Shown here piece by piece: positions 9,042 through 17,832 of a stretch of 64,000 bases of DNA; the first letter of the stretch is position 1, and each line of letters opens with the position of its first letter. Location: the NCBI RefSeq assembly GCF_030930995.1, contig NZ_CP133217.1, positions 1,850,001 through 1,914,000 of the forward strand, read 5' to 3'. This DNA comes from Thiothrix subterranea. Lineage in GTDB: Bacteria > Pseudomonadota > Gammaproteobacteria > Thiotrichales > Thiotrichaceae. The notes below the pieces were generated by a model. It did no database searches. It saw only the letters and a program-made list of their open reading frames with translations, and was not told the DNA's origin. The translations under genes were made by a program, and so were the position numbers.

Positions 9042-10072
9042 CAAATCTTTCCTTCTGTTATACTCAACAGCGATTTTGATATGATAGGGCAACGAGGATC
9101 GCCTTGAGATAAATAACGTCGATTTATGCCGGGACATCCACCCTGACACATACTAAATACCCTACATTGATAACATATTGAGTTCTTATTGGGTAATATA
9201 TTTAAATTTGATAGAGAACCAGCAATACTTTCATAACTATCAATACTCAAATCTCCAATAATATTTTCTTCCATACATGCGCAAGGGTACACTGTGCCAT
9301 TTGGATTTATATACAATTTTGAACGACCAGTACCACAATTCGTTCCCATTACTGACATTTCTTCATTAGAATATTGTACGACTTTAGTTGACGCTATGCT
9401 TCGTATAGAAAACATTGGTTTTATCGATATTCTCTCATAATTAATGAAACTACCAGCTACAGTCTCACAAAGTACGTTCCAGTCAGTTGAAGAAATATCA
9501 TTACCATCATTGGCTCTTCCATACCCAACAATACGCTTAATTTTCCATGATGAAAATGCTATATCTTCTAGATTTTTATCCAAAAAACTTAGGCTATTGA
9601 CATTCTTATTAGATACTGTAGTTGCAACTACAACAGTAAAACCAATCTCTGATAATTTTGTAATATTCTCAAGAGTCTTCCTGTAAGTTTTGAGACCTCT
9701 TATAGATTCGTGAATCTCTCTATCGCCATCTATAGATACTTGAATTTTAACTTTATCTTTAAGATGTTCTATTTTTTCAAGCTTGTGTAAATTTAACCCA
9801 TTAGTGTTTATCATCACACTATCAAATAGATGATATGCCTTTTGTGAAATTTCAATAAATTTAGGATGTAAAGTAGGTTCACCTCCACTTAAAAGCATCT
9901 GGATTTTTTCTGTTTTCGCCGCGAACTCTGCGAATATCTTTTCGCAGAGTTCTAGAGACATAAACTCAGAAAAACTAGGTTCAGAACTTCGAATACAATG
10001 TGAGCAAGTTAAATTACACTTTCTTGTCAGTAGCAAATAGCACTGCTTTAAGAAAAATCTATTTTCTTTCAC
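9041..10072 (-). CDS. Radical SAM/SPASM peptide maturase
   Basis: This is a 343-residue protein with a GTG start at 10072. The N-terminal radical SAM motif is 'CNLTCSHC' (CxxxCxxC, residues ~19-26), with the SAM-binding motif 'LLSGGEPTLHP' near 61-71. The C-terminal part has the SPASM cysteine pattern ('GTNCGTGRSKLYINPNG', 'VYPCACME', 'CYQCRVFSMCQGGCPG') that binds auxiliary [4Fe-4S] clusters. SPASM maturases cross-link or epimerise ribosomally made peptides. A 47-codon Cys/aromatic-ended peptide gene lies 40 bases upstream on the same strand, and an oxygenase gene overlaps downstream. I call it the maturase of a RiPP-like cluster. The chemistry (thioether, C-C cyclophane or other) cannot be read from the sequence. 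Confidence 0.88.
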   Translation of the reverse strand: MKENRFFLKQCYLLLTRKCNLTCSHCIRSSEPSFSEFMSLELCEKIFAEFAAKTEKIQMLLSGGEPTLHPKFIEISQKAYHLFDSVMINTNGLNLHKLEKIEHLKDKVKIQVSIDGDREIHESIRGLKTYRKTLENITKLSEIGFTVVVATTVSNKNVNSLSFLDKNLEDIAFSSWKIKRIVGYGRANDGNDISSTDWNVLCETVAGSFINYERISIKPMFSIRSIASTKVVQYSNEEMSVMGTNCGTGRSKLYINPNGTVYPCACMEENIIGDLSIDSYESIAGSLSNLNILPNKNSICYQCRVFSMCQGGCPGINRRYLSQGDPRCPIISKSLLSITEGKI

Positions 10073-10112
10073 CTTAGTAGAACCTGTTATGCCAAGTCAT
10101 GGATTTGAAAAA

Positions 10113-10256
10113 TTAACATGCATCGGCTTCAAACCATGAACCGAATGAATCGCAGAACTCTTCATTGTTTTCCTGTGAATCTTGCGAGGCTAATAAATCT
10201 GCCAGCAAATAGTCAAAGTTATTATTTTTTGATTCAGACTTATTGATGATTTCCAT
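10113..10256 (-). CDS. Candidate RiPP precursor peptide, 47 aa
   Basis: This is a short gene with ATG at 10256 and TAA at 10113-10115. It is preceded by a good Shine-Dalgarno (AAGGAA, 6 bases before the ATG) and by an AT-rich promoter-like stretch (TATACT near 10283). The peptide has a polar Asn/Ser/Glu-rich start, an 'FDYLLADLLASQD' helix typical of a leader, and a C-terminal segment 'EFCDSFGSWFEADAC' with two Cys (C35, C47) and four aromatics. It is followed 40 bases later by a radical SAM/SPASM maturase on the same strand. Size, leader/core layout and neighbours fit a radical-SAM RiPP precursor. I do not recognise a named family. The core contains three aromatic-x-x triplets (F-C-D, F-G-S, W-F-E). 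Confidence 0.75.
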   Translation of the reverse strand: MEIINKSESKNNNFDYLLADLLASQDSQENNEEFCDSFGSWFEADAC

Positions 10257-10697
10257 TTTAATTCCTTGCTGTAATTTACAAATTAGTATAATAAATTAAA
10301 TATATAGCACTGCCGTATTTTATTAAAAAACAACGTGAGAACTATGCACTTAAAAACGTCCACGAAATAGATTCCTAAGTTTCTTAGAAGCTAATCCTAG
10401 TGATCGACTGCTGCAAAAAATGTTTAGTACATGTTTCTTAACTAATCGATCAAACTATAACTCAAAAAGGCATCATTGATCAAATAATTTTATTAATCTA
10501 TTGGGAAATTCTGAAGACTTTCAATGTGACAAATTGACCATTTATAAATCAAATACTTAAGAGTTATTGCGGTTACTTTTTATACTATCACTGCTTCGAT
10601 GTTCGCTTCACATGAAGGTATGACTCGCAGCTAAAACCAAGAAATCAGGCAGTTGCAGAGGTCAAATGGTAGTGATTAATTTTTCACCTTGAAAGCC
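10257..10697. other. Gene-free AT-rich stretch upstream of the RiPP-like cluster
   Basis: About 440 bases hold no open frame that I can support. The part next to 10256 probably carries the minus-strand promoter of the precursor operon (AT-rich, TATACT near 10283 on the minus strand). The rest looks like unassigned AT-rich sequence between the cluster and the transposase scar. Confidence 0.4.
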
Positions 10698-10885
10698 CTA
10701 GGGGAAATCCCCCGGCTCTGCCGTGGAGACGTGCGGAACGTGTAGTGAATCGTCCGCACCACAAATCACTGCGCATAAGGTGATGAAAAAATGTCACTCA
10801 ATTTGTGATGCTTGCGACGATCCATGCTTGGGTCTGGGATTGACGCAAAATGGTCAATTATCAATGCGGTCGGGGGGCGTTTCAT
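10698..10885 (-). pseudogene. ISAs1/H-repeat transposase N-terminal remnant, frameshifted
   Basis: From the ATG at 10885 the minus strand reads 'LIIDHFASIPDPSMDRRKHH' and then 'KLSD'. After a single-base frameshift in a T-run near 10790 it continues 'IFFITLCAVICGADD'. This matches the N-terminal domain of ISAs1-family (H-repeat, DDE_Tnp_1-associated) transposases, which carry HFxxIPDPR followed by HKLxDILxxxxCAVxxGA. Only the first ~60 codons remain and the frame closes at 10698, so the element is dead. The bases just upstream (10886-11057) probably belong to the old element end. It abuts the ppk1 fragment, so it may mark an old insertion or rearrangement junction. Confidence 0.7.
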
Positions 10886-11057
10886 GGGGCTACCAAAAGC
10901 CTGATAGGTAACGGATTTACCTTCCTTTTGTCAAGGGCGTTTTAATGCGATTGACCTACCCTATGATCTATCGGGGCTTGACATCTTTCATGTGTTGAGG
11001 CGTAGGTGAATTGTTGCAAATTTACGGGCGTTTAGTAAGGGGGTGTGAACAATTACG

Positions 11058-11171
11058 TACACGCGGGTCTTGCGCCAGCTCCATGACGCGGCGGTTAAAG
11101 GCTAGCAGACTGAGTTCACGATTGAGGTAGTAATCGGGGTTATTCAGGTCGGGTGCAGCATTTTCCTGCAT
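11058..11171 (-). pseudogene. 5' fragment of polyphosphate kinase gene (ppk1)
   Basis: Starting at the ATG at 11171, the minus-strand frame reads a short leader and then 'YYLNRELSLLAFNRRVMELA' followed by 'QDPRV'. This is the conserved start of Ppk1, the inner-membrane-associated polyphosphate kinase (normally ~690 residues). After ~38 residues similarity ends abruptly ('RNCSHPLTKRP') and the frame stops at 11022. The rest of the gene is absent to the left, where the ISAs1 remnant begins, so this is a truncation at a mobile-element junction. A complete copy may exist elsewhere. Confidence 0.75.
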
Positions 11172-11448
11172 GATAACATCCTGTTCCGTGTTCGGTAGTG
11201 TTGGTGATGGCGTGCAACCATAGCTGCAAGGTGTGACAGTTTGATGACAGCCTATGCGTATATGGTCATCTTCGCCCAAACGCCAAAAATAGCGTAACGG
11301 TAACGGCGGCAGGTTGATAGGGGCAGTTGTTGTTATTCTCATGATCGACAGTACACTGTGTAATGGTTTTATTGGTATAGTTATACAAGACAGTCACCGA
11401 TCATACACCATGTGGGCTGAATCATAAAAAAATGAGGCATGATTAGAT

Positions 11449-12183
11449 ATGTTTGAATTAGTCAAATCTGGCGGGATTATGATGTTCCCCCTGATTCTGA
11501 GTTCGATTATTGCGTTAGCGATTATTATTGAGCGTTTTTTATCGTTGCGCGTCAGTAAAGTTGTGCCTTCCAGCGATATTGAACGCGCCCGCAAACTCGC
11601 CGGTATTAATAAGCTGGCGGATGTGCAAGTCGATGAATTACGCAATGGTTCTTTGTTGGGGCGTGTATTAGCGACAGGGTTGGAAAGCCGTGAATTGCCG
11701 CGTCACATTATGAAAGAAAATGTCGAAGAAGCCGGACGGCACGTGGTGCAAGAATTAGAGCGTTACCTGCCAGCCTTGGGTACGATCATTACGATTGCGC
11801 CGATGATGGGTTTGTTAGGAACCGTGTTGGGGATGATCGGGGTTTTCAGTGCGATCAATACTGCCGGGGTAGGTAATCCACAGCAGATGGCGGGTGGCAT
11901 TTCTGAGGCATTGGTGACAACGGTGGTCGGCTTGTTGATTGCGATTACTACCTTGGTATTCGAGCGTTATTTCAAAGCCAAAGTTGATGGCTATGTGGCG
12001 ATTATGGAGCGTGAAGCTTTACGTTTGATTGAAATTGCCAATTCCAGCCGCAAAACCTTACCGTCTGCAACTTCTGCGCCTGCACCAGCCGTAGCACGTC
12101 CAGCCGCCAGTGCACCTGCCGCGTCGCCAGCACGCCCAGCACCTGCGCAAGCACCGCTGCCTCGCGGGGGTAAGCCTGCATGA
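11449..12183 (+). CDS. exbB: ExbB/TolQ-family proton channel protein
   Basis: This is a 244-residue inner-membrane protein of the MotA/TolQ/ExbB family. Three transmembrane segments are visible: ~10-30, ~108-132 ('LGTIITIAPMMGLLGTVLGM') and ~155-175 ('ALVTTVVGLLIAITTLVFE'). With ExbD it forms a proton-driven motor that energises outer-membrane transport. The last ~35 residues are an Ala/Pro-rich tail, longer than usual. It overlaps exbD by 4 bases (ATGA) and heads the order exbB-exbD-msbA-lpxK-Trm112-kdsB, common in gammaproteobacteria without TonB alongside. In this setting the pair often serves envelope maintenance, so a TolQ-like or lipid-related role is possible. Confidence 0.9.
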   Translation: MFELVKSGGIMMFPLILSSIIALAIIIERFLSLRVSKVVPSSDIERARKLAGINKLADVQVDELRNGSLLGRVLATGLESRELPRHIMKENVEEAGRHVVQELERYLPALGTIITIAPMMGLLGTVLGMIGVFSAINTAGVGNPQQMAGGISEALVTTVVGLLIAITTLVFERYFKAKVDGYVAIMEREALRLIEIANSSRKTLPSATSAPAPAVARPAASAPAASPARPAPAQAPLPRGGKPA

Positions 12184-12614
12184 AATTCCGTACCCGTGAA
12201 CGCAGTGAAAGCAAGGTGGACTTGACTTCGTTGATTGATGTGGTGTTCATGCTGTTGATTTTTTTCATGGTCACGACTACCTTTGACAAGAATGCTGAAC
12301 TCAAAATTGAGTTACCGACCGCCAGTAATGTGGCGGCGGCTTCCCCGGAAGATAAGCTGGAACTGCTGATCGACGGGCAAGGGCGTTACTACATTAATGG
12401 GCGTGAAGTGCTGAATAATCAGCCTGAAACGCTGTTTCAAGCCATGAGCATGACCTTGGAAGAAATGGGGAATAATACCCCGCCACTGGTCATTTCGGCG
12501 GATGCAAGTGTTAATTATCAAGCAGTCGTGACGGCAATGGACATCGCCGGGCGGTTGGGGTTGACCAATTTCTCCATGGCAACCTCACAATCGACCCGCA
12601 AACCACAGGAATAG
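12180..12614 (+). CDS. exbD: ExbD/TolR-family protein
   Basis: This is a 144-residue protein with one N-terminal transmembrane helix ('LTSLIDVVFMLLIFFMVTTT', ~15-35). The conserved Asp in that helix (LIDVVFML) is the protonatable residue of the ExbB-ExbD motor. The periplasmic domain follows (~45-140). The start overlaps the exbB stop by 4 bases, and msbA begins one base after its stop, so the three are translated together. Confidence 0.92.
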   Translation: MKFRTRERSESKVDLTSLIDVVFMLLIFFMVTTTFDKNAELKIELPTASNVAAASPEDKLELLIDGQGRYYINGREVLNNQPETLFQAMSMTLEEMGNNTPPLVISADASVNYQAVVTAMDIAGRLGLTNFSMATSQSTRKPQE

Positions 12615-12615
12615 G

Positions 12616-14367
12616 ATGACAATATCACGCACGACGGGCTGGCAGGTTTATCGCCGACTGATTGCTTATTCACTGTGCTACTGGCATTACTTAGCGCTGG
12701 CCGCAGTGGGGTTGGTTATTAGTGCCGCTACTCAGCCATTTTTTGCGTGGGGTCTGAAGCCCTTGCTGGATAAGGCAATTATCCAACGTGACCCTGATAC
12801 CATTTTGTGGTTGCCCGTCGGTATTCTCGGGCTATTTTTATTGCGCGGTGCTGCCATGTTTTTGTCGGGTTATTACATCGGCATGATTGGGCGGCAAGTG
12901 ACCAAGACTTTGCGCAATCAGGTGTTTAACCAGTTATTGCGGATGCCGGTCAGCTTTTTTGAGAATACCCAAGCGGGCAAATTATTGGCTTACGTCAGTT
13001 ATTACATTGATCAAGTGGCGAATGCCAGCATTCGCGGCATGACGACGTTGGTGCAAGATTCGGTCACTATCCTCGGCTTGTTGGGCTTAATGTTGGTGTA
13101 TAGCTGGCAATTAACCTTGGGTATCTTGGTGATTGTGCCGGTCATTGCGCTGATTGTGGTGTATGCCACGCGCCGGTTGCGCCGTTTGAGCCATAAAGTG
13201 CAGGATTCAGTGGGGGATGTGACCCAGATTGCCAATGAAATGATCCGTGGTTACAAAGTTGTGCGGATTTTCAATGGTGAACCGTATGAAGAACGCCGCT
13301 TTGGTGCTGCCAATGAACAAAATATTGACCTGCACATGAAACGCATGGTGACAGAATTGCTCAGTACACCGTTGGTGCAATTCATGGTGGCGGTGGCACT
13401 CGCCGCGATTGTCTTCATGGCGACCCGTGAATCGACGCTGGAAACTTTGTCGCCGGGAACGTTTATCTCCTTCATTATGGCGATGATTCTGATGCTTACC
13501 CCCATCCGCAATTTGACGCAGTTGAATGCGCAATTGCAAACCGCGATTGCGGCGGGTGAGGGCATTTTTGAGTTGTTGGATAGCCCCACCGAAGCCGATA
13601 CCGGCAAGCAAACGCTGACTCAATGCCGGGGTGAAGTGCTGTTTCAAAACGTTTCCTTCCGTTACCCGAATACCGATAAGTGGGTGTTGCGTGATATTGA
13701 TTTGCGCGTGAATCCCGGTGAAAAAATTGCCTTGGTGGGCAAGTCAGGCAGTGGCAAAACCACACTGGTGAACTTATTGCCGCGTTTTTACGATGTGCAA
13801 CAGGGCGAAATCTTGCTCGATGGCGTGCGTTTAGCCGAATTAAGTTTGTACAACTTGCGCAGTCATATTGCGTATGTCGGGCAGGATGTGGTGCTGTTTA
13901 ACGATAGCGTGCGGAATAATATTGCTTACGGCGATATGCGCGGCATGGATGATGCACAAATTCGTGCCGCCGCTGAAGCCGCGTTCGCCTTGGAATTCAT
14001 CGAAAAGTTGCCGCACGGTTTCGATACGCTGATTGGCGACAATGGGGTGATGTTATCCGGCGGGCAGCGTCAACGTTTGTCGATTGCGCGGGCGATTCTC
14101 TCGAATGCGCCGGTGTTGATTTTGGATGAGGCAACGTCGGCGCTGGATACGGAATCCGAGCGCCATATTCAAGCGGCGTTGGATAATTTGCTCAGTAACC
14201 GCACCACGTTCATGATTGCGCACCGTTTGTCGACGATTGAGAATGCTGACCGCATTTTGGTGATGCAAGACGGTGAAATCATTGAATCCGGCAAGCATGG
14301 TGAATTGCTGGCGCTGAATGGGCAGTATGCACGCTTGCACGCGCTGCAATTTCACGATGAAACTTGA
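12616..14367 (+). CDS. msbA: Lipid A export ATP-binding/permease MsbA
   Basis: This is a 583-residue ABC half-transporter that flips lipid A-core across the inner membrane. The N-terminal ~310 residues hold six transmembrane helices. The ATPase domain has Walker A 'GKSGSGKTT' (~374-382), signature 'LSGGQRQR' (~480-487), Walker B 'VLILDEATSALD' and the H-loop 'IAHRLSTI'. Length matches the family. Neighbours lpxK and kdsB act in lipid A and KDO synthesis. It overlaps lpxK by 11 bases. Confidence 0.95.
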   Translation: MTISRTTGWQVYRRLIAYSLCYWHYLALAAVGLVISAATQPFFAWGLKPLLDKAIIQRDPDTILWLPVGILGLFLLRGAAMFLSGYYIGMIGRQVTKTLRNQVFNQLLRMPVSFFENTQAGKLLAYVSYYIDQVANASIRGMTTLVQDSVTILGLLGLMLVYSWQLTLGILVIVPVIALIVVYATRRLRRLSHKVQDSVGDVTQIANEMIRGYKVVRIFNGEPYEERRFGAANEQNIDLHMKRMVTELLSTPLVQFMVAVALAAIVFMATRESTLETLSPGTFISFIMAMILMLTPIRNLTQLNAQLQTAIAAGEGIFELLDSPTEADTGKQTLTQCRGEVLFQNVSFRYPNTDKWVLRDIDLRVNPGEKIALVGKSGSGKTTLVNLLPRFYDVQQGEILLDGVRLAELSLYNLRSHIAYVGQDVVLFNDSVRNNIAYGDMRGMDDAQIRAAAEAAFALEFIEKLPHGFDTLIGDNGVMLSGGQRQRLSIARAILSNAPVLILDEATSALDTESERHIQAALDNLLSNRTTFMIAHRLSTIENADRILVMQDGEIIESGKHGELLALNGQYARLHALQFHDET

Positions 14368-15283
14368 GCGCTGGCTGTTAAACGTTTGGTATGGCAATGA
14401 TTGGCTGGGCAAGTACCTGCTGTTGCCGCTGACGGGGGTGTTTTGCGTCTTAGCGGCGTTGAGGCGGTGGCAGCATAAACGCCAACAAGTGAAACATGCC
14501 GTGCCGGTCATCGTCGTTGGGAATATTTCGGTGGGTGGCACGGGAAAAACGCCGTTGGTCATTTGGTTGGTGGAACGGCTGCGCGAGGCGGAATTTAAGC
14601 CGGGGGTGGTGAGTCGGGGGTATCAACGTCAAGCGGGGGATATTGGTGATGAACCGACGCTGATTAAGCAACGCACTCAAGTTCCTATCGCGATTGGCAG
14701 CGACCGTAACCAAGCGATTGCCACTTTGCTGCAACAACACACTTGCGACATCATCATTGCCGATGACGGCTTGCAGCATTACCGCATGGGGCGTGACGTG
14801 GAAATCTGTGTGGTGGATGGGCAACGGCGTTTTGGTAACGGTTATTGCTTGCCCGCAGGCCCATTACGCGAATCTATCTCGCGTTTGCAATCCTGCGATT
14901 TTGTGATCGTCAATGGCGATACCATGCAAATGCGTGGTGATACCTTGGTGAATTTGGCAACAGATGAAACGCAATTGTTAATGACATGGGGAGACAAAAC
15001 CGTGCATGTTGTTACTGGCATCGGCAATCCGCAACGCTTCCTCCAGTCGCTTAAACAGGCGGGTTTGCAGGTCATTCCTCACCTTTACCCCGACCATCAC
15101 GCCTTTACTGGCACAGAATTATGCTTTGACGACACACATCCCATCATCATGACGGAAAAAGATGCGGTAAAATGCCGTCAATTCGCTGGGCAAAACGCTT
15201 GGTATCTGCCGATTGAGGCAGTGCTGGATGCGACGCTTGCTCACGCTTTGCTCACCCGTTTACAAGGATTCAAACATGGATAA
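14357..15283 (+). CDS. lpxK: Tetraacyldisaccharide 4'-kinase
   Basis: This is a 308-residue enzyme that phosphorylates the 4' position of the lipid A precursor at the inner membrane. The start ATG at 14357 lies inside the msbA end and gives '[15 protein letters not shown]', a typical LpxK N-terminus with a membrane-binding helix. The P-loop is '[15 protein letters not shown]' (~50-64). The catalytic region includes '[15 protein letters not shown]'. It overlaps the Trm112-like gene by 8 bases. Confidence 0.95.
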   Translation: MKLERWLLNVWYGNDWLGKYLLLPLTGVFCVLAALRRWQHKRQQVKHAVPVIVVGNISVGGTGKTPLVIWLVERLREAEFKPGVVSRGYQRQAGDIGDEPTLIKQRTQVPIAIGSDRNQAIATLLQQHTCDIIIADDGLQHYRMGRDVEICVVDGQRRFGNGYCLPAGPLRESISRLQSCDFVIVNGDTMQMRGDTLVNLATDETQLLMTWGDKTVHVVTGIGNPQRFLQSLKQAGLQVIPHLYPDHHAFTGTELCFDDTHPIIMTEKDAVKCRQFAGQNAWYLPIEAVLDATLAHALLTRLQGFKHG

Positions 15284-15467
15284 GAAATTGCTGGAAATTT
15301 TGGCCTGCCCCGTCACCAAAGGGCCGCTGATTTACGACAAGGCTAAACAAGAGCTGGTGTCGAAATCAGCGCGGTTGGCTTACCCGATTCGGGATGGCAT
15401 TCCGGTGATGTTGGAGGAAGAAGCCCGCCCGTTGACTCAAGAAGAAGTGGAAGCATTGCACGAATGA
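15276..15467 (+). CDS. Trm112-family small protein (YcaR-like)
   Basis: This is a 63-residue protein using ATG 15276, inside the lpxK end; a longer frame reading is just overlap. '[17 protein letters not shown]' and '[18 protein letters not shown]' are hallmarks of the Trm112p/YcaR family. Only one Cys of the usual zinc-binding pair is present, as in other proteobacterial YcaR proteins. Its cellular job in bacteria is unclear; the gene almost always sits between lpxK and kdsB, as here. It overlaps kdsB by 4 bases. Confidence 0.9.
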   Translation: MDKKLLEILACPVTKGPLIYDKAKQELVSKSARLAYPIRDGIPVMLEEEARPLTQEEVEALHE

Positions 15468-16207
15468 ATACAGTGTTGGTGATTCCGGCGCGTTATGCTT
15501 CGTCACGCTTGCCGGGCAAACCGTTGCGCGAATTGGCGGGTAAGCCTTTGATTCAGCATGTCCACGAGCGGGCAATGGCAGCCGGTTTTGCTACGGTGCT
15601 AGTGGCGACGGATGATGAGCGTATCCAGCGCGTGTGCAGCGATTTTGGGGCGCAAGTTGCCATGACTGCCAGTGCGCACGAAACCGGCAGCGATCGTCTC
15701 GCCGAAGTGGTGCAACAACAAGGTTGGGCAGATGACACCATCGTGGTGAATTTGCAGGGGGATGAGCCGCTCACGCCTGTGGCAAATTTGCATCAATTGG
15801 CGCGTAATTTGGCGAAATACCCGCAAGCGAGCATGGCAACCTTGGCGACGCCGATTTTCAGCGAAACGGAATTCCTTAACCCTAATGTTGTGAAAGTTGT
15901 GCGCGATGCGCAGGGCATGGCATTGTATTTCAGCCGTGCGCCGATCCCGTTGCAGCGCGATACAGGCGTTGCATTAGAGGATTATGCGTTGCGGCACATT
16001 GGGATGTACGCCTACCGTGCGGGCTTCTTGAGAGCATTTGCAGGGATGCAGCCCGCGCAAATCGAGCAGTTGGAAAAGCTGGAACAGTTGCGTGCATTGG
16101 CGCATGGCTATCGAATTCACGTTGATATTGCAGCGGAAATTCCGGGGGCGGGGGTGGATACCGAAGACGACGCGCTGAGAGTTGCCGCCATCCTCAGTGA
16201 TCAATAA
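15464..16207 (+). CDS. kdsB: CMP-KDO synthetase
   Basis: This is a 247-residue 3-deoxy-manno-octulosonate cytidylyltransferase that activates KDO with CTP for attachment to lipid A. The N-terminal nucleotide-binding signature '[16 protein letters not shown]' is clear, as are 'NLQGDEPL' and '[12 protein letters not shown]'. It starts with an ATGA overlap on the Trm112-like gene and ends the operon. An AT-rich imperfect hairpin follows (16230-16275). Confidence 0.95.
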   Translation: MNTVLVIPARYASSRLPGKPLRELAGKPLIQHVHERAMAAGFATVLVATDDERIQRVCSDFGAQVAMTASAHETGSDRLAEVVQQQGWADDTIVVNLQGDEPLTPVANLHQLARNLAKYPQASMATLATPIFSETEFLNPNVVKVVRDAQGMALYFSRAPIPLQRDTGVALEDYALRHIGMYAYRAGFLRAFAGMQPAQIEQLEKLEQLRALAHGYRIHVDIAAEIPGAGVDTEDDALRVAAILSDQ

Positions 16208-16355
16208 GTGTCTATTTATAAAGTTGAATATTATTATATTATAATAAGCTATTGTTTTGCTTAATAATAAGCATTTGACAGCTTAATACTCCTCTGTCAC
16301 TATTTCGCAACAAAAGTTGAGAAATCGCAAAAGTATAATGGAGGAGTGATTATTT

Positions 16356-17657
16356 ATGTTCAGAAAAACTACCCTTGCCGTGTCGGTGTTATTGGCATTA
16401 GGCGCTCAATCAGCATTCGCAACCAACGGTCTTGCGCCGACTGGCTTGGGGCAAACTCATAAAGCCATGGGTGGCGCGGCGGCTGGTTTTGCTACAAGCC
16501 CCATGAGTATGGCGACTAACCCAGCGGCAGCGTCTTTTGCGCCAGATGGCTATGATGTGGGCTTGGAAATTTTTAAGCCCAATCGTACCGCTACTTTGAA
16601 AGCACCTTTTTCTTCGACGGGTGCTGACGCAGAAGCTGACGGTAATGGTGATGAAATGTTCCTCATTCCTGAGGCCGGTTATAAGCGCGATATGAAAGGC
16701 GGCTTGTCGCTAGGGGTAGTGCTTTACGGTAATGGCGGCATGAACAGCGCGTATGACCAAGGTGTGCCATTTGATTCACCATTAGGTGCTGGTTCTTTCG
16801 GCGGATTGCCCGGAACTTCTACCGGTATTGACCTTAAGCAAGTGTTTATTGCGCCTACAGCCAGCTACAAAATCAATGACAATGTTGCGGTTGGTGCATC
16901 CGTCAATTTGGTGGCGCAGCGCTTTGAAGCAGAAGGTTTGGGTGCATTCGGACCAAGCCCATTAAGTGCGACTGGTTTCAGTATTGATCCCACTAAGTTA
17001 ACCGACAACGGTGGTTCTAAGTCGACAGGTATTGGCGCGACCATTGGTATTCAAGGTAAATTGTCAGAAAAATTATCAGCTGGTCTTTCTTATCGCTCTA
17101 AAGTCAGCATGGGTAAGTTGGATGAATACAGTGGTTTATTCCCTAATGGCGGCGAGTTTGACGTGCCTGCATCCACAACAGCGGGTATTGCTTATCAAGC
17201 TACTCCACAAACATTAATTGCGGCGGATGTGCAACAAATTGAGTATGCGGACATCGCTGCAATCGGTAATTCACCTAGTATTCCGCTTCCGTTTGGTGCA
17301 GATGGTGGCCCTGGTTTTGGTTGGGAAGATCAGACGGTCTATAAAATTGGTGTGAAACATCAGTTGAACGATGGTTTAGCACTTATGGCTGGTTATAATC
17401 ATGCGGAAAATCCACTTTCTAGTGAAATAACCACGCTCAATGTACTTGCCCCTGCTGTGGTAGAAGGACACCTTTCCTTGGGTTTGGAAAAAAAGCTTAC
17501 CCCAAAATCTAAGTTGACCGGTACATATGTACATGCGTTTGAAAATACCGTAGAAGGAGCAGCAACTTTGCCACCACCAGGCCCCATTCCAATGGATGCG
17601 TATGACCTGACGATGGAGCAGGACTCAATAGGTGTTGCCTACAGTGTAGAGTTCTGA
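16356..17657 (+). CDS. OmpP1/FadL-family outer-membrane transporter
   Basis: This is a 433-residue protein with a clear signal peptide ('TTLAVSVLLALGAQSAFA', cleavage after ~23) and a mature N-terminus 'TNGLAPTGLGQTHKAMGGAA', as in FadL/TodX hydrophobic-compound channels. The body is β-strand-like and ends with an aromatic residue (VEF), as required for barrel insertion. A strong ribosome site (GGAGGAG) precedes the ATG. A TTGACA box at 16275 could be a -35 element, with only a weak -10. A terminator follows at 17684. The substrate could be long-chain fatty acids or other hydrophobic molecules. Confidence 0.88.
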   Translation: MFRKTTLAVSVLLALGAQSAFATNGLAPTGLGQTHKAMGGAAAGFATSPMSMATNPAAASFAPDGYDVGLEIFKPNRTATLKAPFSSTGADAEADGNGDEMFLIPEAGYKRDMKGGLSLGVVLYGNGGMNSAYDQGVPFDSPLGAGSFGGLPGTSTGIDLKQVFIAPTASYKINDNVAVGASVNLVAQRFEAEGLGAFGPSPLSATGFSIDPTKLTDNGGSKSTGIGATIGIQGKLSEKLSAGLSYRSKVSMGKLDEYSGLFPNGGEFDVPASTTAGIAYQATPQTLIAADVQQIEYADIAAIGNSPSIPLPFGADGGPGFGWEDQTVYKIGVKHQLNDGLALMAGYNHAENPLSSEITTLNVLAPAVVEGHLSLGLEKKLTPKSKLTGTYVHAFENTVEGAATLPPPGPIPMDAYDLTMEQDSIGVAYSVEF

Positions 17658-17683
17658 TTAGAGAGGATCGGTAGGAGGAATTG

Positions 17684-17715
17684 AAAAGCGGGGCTAAGCC
17701 CCGCTTTTCTTTTTA
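17684..17715 (+). terminator. Rho-independent terminator after the FadL-type gene
   Basis: A perfect 11-base stem (AAAAGCGGGGC / GCCCCGCTTTT) with a 3-base loop (TAA) is followed by CTTTTTAT. The A-tract on the other side lets it also stop minus-strand transcription of the 101-aa gene at 17833. Confidence 0.9.
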
Positions 17716-17832
17716 TGCCTTGAAACGAACAACCAAGCAAGCCCGAACGTGATTGTTCATGATGACCTAACTACCAGCCCTTTAAATAGGTAGATCATCA
17801 TCCCAAGGTTTTTTTTGACCGAGTAAATAAGC

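Noticed and set aside
10723-10911. 62-aa plus-strand ORF with several Cys
   Set aside because: It is opposite to the ISAs1 transposase remnant, which explains the sequence.
11022-11342. 106-aa minus-strand ORF taken as a real gene
   Set aside because: Only residues 58-95 match anything (Ppk1 start); the upstream part is intergenic sequence and the end is after the break.
13207-13765. Minus-strand ORFs of 146, 118 and 89 aa inside msbA
   Set aside because: They are shadows of a conserved ABC transporter gene with no ribosome sites.
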